Source: DALYDD01 sp046049705 (GTDB taxonomy: Bacteria > Patescibacteriota > Minisyncoccia > Phycocordibacterales > CAIZLB01). From it: a DNA stretch of 7,150 nt. Positions within the stretch are counted from its first letter, which is position 1, and every line of letters begins with the position of its first letter. Below are positions 6,106 through 7,150 of this stretch, piece by piece. The DNA is taken from assembly GCA_046049705.1 (NCBI GenBank), contig JBJOQZ010000049.1, positions 1 through 7,150 of the forward strand. The letters run 5' to 3'. Below the pieces are notes generated by a model, which worked only from the letters and a program-made list of their open reading frames with translations, was not told the DNA's origin and ran no database searches. The position numbers were made by a program, and so were the translations under genes.

Positions 6106-6121
6106 TGCCAATCCAAGGCAC
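6105..6121 (+). other. Small hairpin after the 86-aa gene
   Basis: GTGCC (6105-6109) pairs with GGCAC (6117-6121) around the loop AATCCAA. It begins on the last base of the stop codon and lies just before the terminator hairpin, so the mRNA would end in two tandem stem-loops. It may protect the 3' end or be incidental. Confidence 0.4.
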
Positions 6122-6128
6122 ACACGCG

Positions 6129-6179
6129 ACCTGTAGGACGAAGGCTTTACCGCCGGAATCCTACAGGTCTTTATTTTTT
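6129..6179 (+). terminator. Rho-independent terminator of the 86-aa gene
   Basis: A perfect 10-bp stem (ACCTGTAGGA 6129-6138 with TCCTACAGGT 6159-6168) is followed by TCTTTATTTTTT (6168-6179). The 20-nt apical region can itself pair as GGC (6143-6145) with GCC (6152-6154). The T-tract runs into the uvrB stop codon, so two convergent genes share this end. On the minus strand there is no T-tract after the stem, so uvrB termination here would be weaker. Confidence 0.9.
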
Positions 6180-7150
6180 ACTTCATCCACTGCTTCTTGG
6201 CCCGCACTCCTTTCACCTTCTCTTTCTTGAGTTTCTCAATCTGCTTATCTGTCTTCACTACCCTCTCTTTCATGGCTTTTATTTCATCTCGCAAAATTGC
6301 GGCTGTTTCGAAATCAAGTTCACGGACCGCATCTTCCATTTGTGATTCTTTTTCTTTGATCACCTTCTTTGGATTTTCAAGAAATGCCTGCTCATCGAGT
6401 GCCATGAGTCTTGCAACAGTTTTCTGATGCTCAGATTGAATCGCTTCAGTAATATCTTGAATTTTCTTTGCAATAGTCTTTGGTGTAATACCATGCTCTG
6501 TATTGTATGCCATCTGTTTTGCACGACGTCGCTCTGTCTCCTTGATTGCTCGCTCTAGAGAACCTGTGAGCTTATCTGCATATAAAATCACCTTTCCATC
6601 TACATTTCGGGCTGCACGTCCAATCGTCTGAACAAGTGAAGTCTCCGAACGCAAAAATCCTTCTCGGTCGGCATCGAGGATACCAATCAAAGCTACTTCA
6701 GGTAAATCCAAACCTTCTCGGAGCAAGTTTACTCCGACAAGTACATCAAACTCCCCTTTTCGAAGCTCCGTCAAAATCTGAATACGCTCCATGGTTTCTA
6801 CATCGCTATGTAAATATTTGGCTTTAATATCTTTCTGTTTTAAAAACTCTGTAAGATCCTCTGCCATCTTCTTTGTCAGTGTGGTAGCAAGTGCTCGATA
6901 TCCAGCTTTAACAGTCTTTTCCACCTCAGAGATAAAATCAAAAATCTGACCTGGATAATCTTGCTTTGCCACTGCCCCAAAGATGCCTTTTGACCCCTTC
7001 TTTTGCTCAACAACAGGTCTCACATCGAGTACCGGATCGATAAGTCCTGTAGGACGAATAATTTGCTCTGCGATATTTTTACTCATCTCTAATTCATATG
7101 GCCCAGGAGTAGCTGTGGTAAACACTACCTGTCCGACGCGCTCTAAAAAC
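6178..7150 (-). CDS. uvrB: UvrB, excinuclease ABC subunit B (C-terminal half, partial)
   Basis: UvrB is the helicase-like subunit that receives DNA from UvrA, verifies damage and recruits UvrC. The window holds 323 residues up to TAA 6180-6178. The start lies beyond the right edge, and the frame stays open to 7149 (FLERVGQVV before FTTATPG). Visible motifs, numbered from the first residue in the window, are TTATPG (11-16), ALATTLTKKMAEDL (86-99), YLHSDVETMER (112-122), DVLVGVNLLREGLDLPEV (135-152), ILDADREGFLRS (157-168), and the motif VI region QTIGRAARN (174-182). These are followed by ETERRRAKQ and ITPKTI. The UVR domain that binds UvrC is at about 263-298 (MEDAVRELDFETAAILRDEI), followed by a Lys-rich tail. 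An extra segment of about 17 residues (KKGSKGIFGAVAKQDYP, 50-66) lies between RPVVEQ and QIFDF, where typical UvrB has a direct link. Confidence 0.97.
   Translation of the reverse strand, partial: FLERVGQVVFTTATPGPYELEMSKNIAEQIIRPTGLIDPVLDVRPVVEQKKGSKGIFGAVAKQDYPGQIFDFISEVEKTVKAGYRALATTLTKKMAEDLTEFLKQKDIKAKYLHSDVETMERIQILTELRKGEFDVLVGVNLLREGLDLPEVALIGILDADREGFLRSETSLVQTIGRAARNVDGKVILYADKLTGSLERAIKETERRRAKQMAYNTEHGITPKTIAKKIQDITEAIQSEHQKTVARLMALDEQAFLENPKKVIKEKESQMEDAVRELDFETAAILRDEIKAMKERVVKTDKQIEKLKKEKVKGVRAKKQWMK

Noticed and set aside
5926..6123. 65-codon minus-strand frame opposite the 86-aa gene
   Set aside because: Its composition is less protein-like, and the terminator downstream is oriented for the plus-strand gene.
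1..7150. CRISPR array, tRNA, rRNA, transposon ends or phage genes
   Set aside because: No regularly spaced repeats, cloverleaf-like sequences, transposase motifs or terminal inverted repeats were seen.

Overview
The window is a DNA-repair island from what looks like a Candidate Phyla Radiation (Patescibacteria) bacterium, most likely a Parcubacteria-type lineage. This placement is inferred from several traits: a UvrC of only 452 residues that lacks the C-terminal helix-hairpin-helix domain, almost no Shine-Dalgarno sequences before any start codon, small lineage-restricted ORFs, short intergenic gaps and a moderately AT-rich composition. No in-frame TGA is used as a sense codon, so the recoded-TGA lineages (SR1/Gracilibacteria) are unlikely. 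No 16S or marker phylogeny is possible from the window itself.

Layout, left to right. (1) 1-202: the 3' end of a plus-strand gene, ending in a motif typical of secreted or surface proteins, followed by a strong intrinsic terminator (222-260). (2) 305-1663, minus: uvrC. (3) 1664-1847: divergent intergenic region with a candidate uvrC promoter, a 9-bp-arm inverted repeat and one copy of a 20-bp sequence that also occurs inside uvrC. (4) 1848-2132, plus: a 94-residue coiled-coil protein of unknown function. (5) 2175-4994, minus: uvrA, full length, with a disordered N-terminal extension and a lysine-rich insertion. (6) 4995-5108: uvrA upstream region with a -10-like element and a GC-rich hairpin that probably ends the next gene's transcript. 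(7) 5109-5729, minus: a divergent adenylate-kinase-family P-loop kinase, with a good promoter upstream. (8) 5845-6105, plus: an unrecognised 86-residue protein followed by two tandem hairpins, the second an intrinsic terminator. (9) 6178-7150, minus: the C-terminal half of uvrB, which continues past the right edge.

Functionally, the three minus-strand uvr genes encode the complete UvrABC nucleotide-excision-repair machine. UvrA (ATPase, damage recognition) loads UvrB (damage verification), and UvrC makes the two incisions. All three lie on one strand within about 7 kb in the order uvrB, kinase, uvrA, uvrC. Each gene appears to have its own upstream signals rather than forming one tight operon, because plus-strand small genes and hairpins interrupt the run. 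The upstream regions of uvrA and uvrC share two sequence words (TATAAATAG and TGCACAAAAA), which hints at common control.

I did not find a clearly new multi-gene system. The most interesting leads are the shared uvrA/uvrC upstream motif, the 20-bp repeat linking the uvrC promoter region with the uvrC coding sequence, and the two orphan small proteins embedded in the repair cluster.
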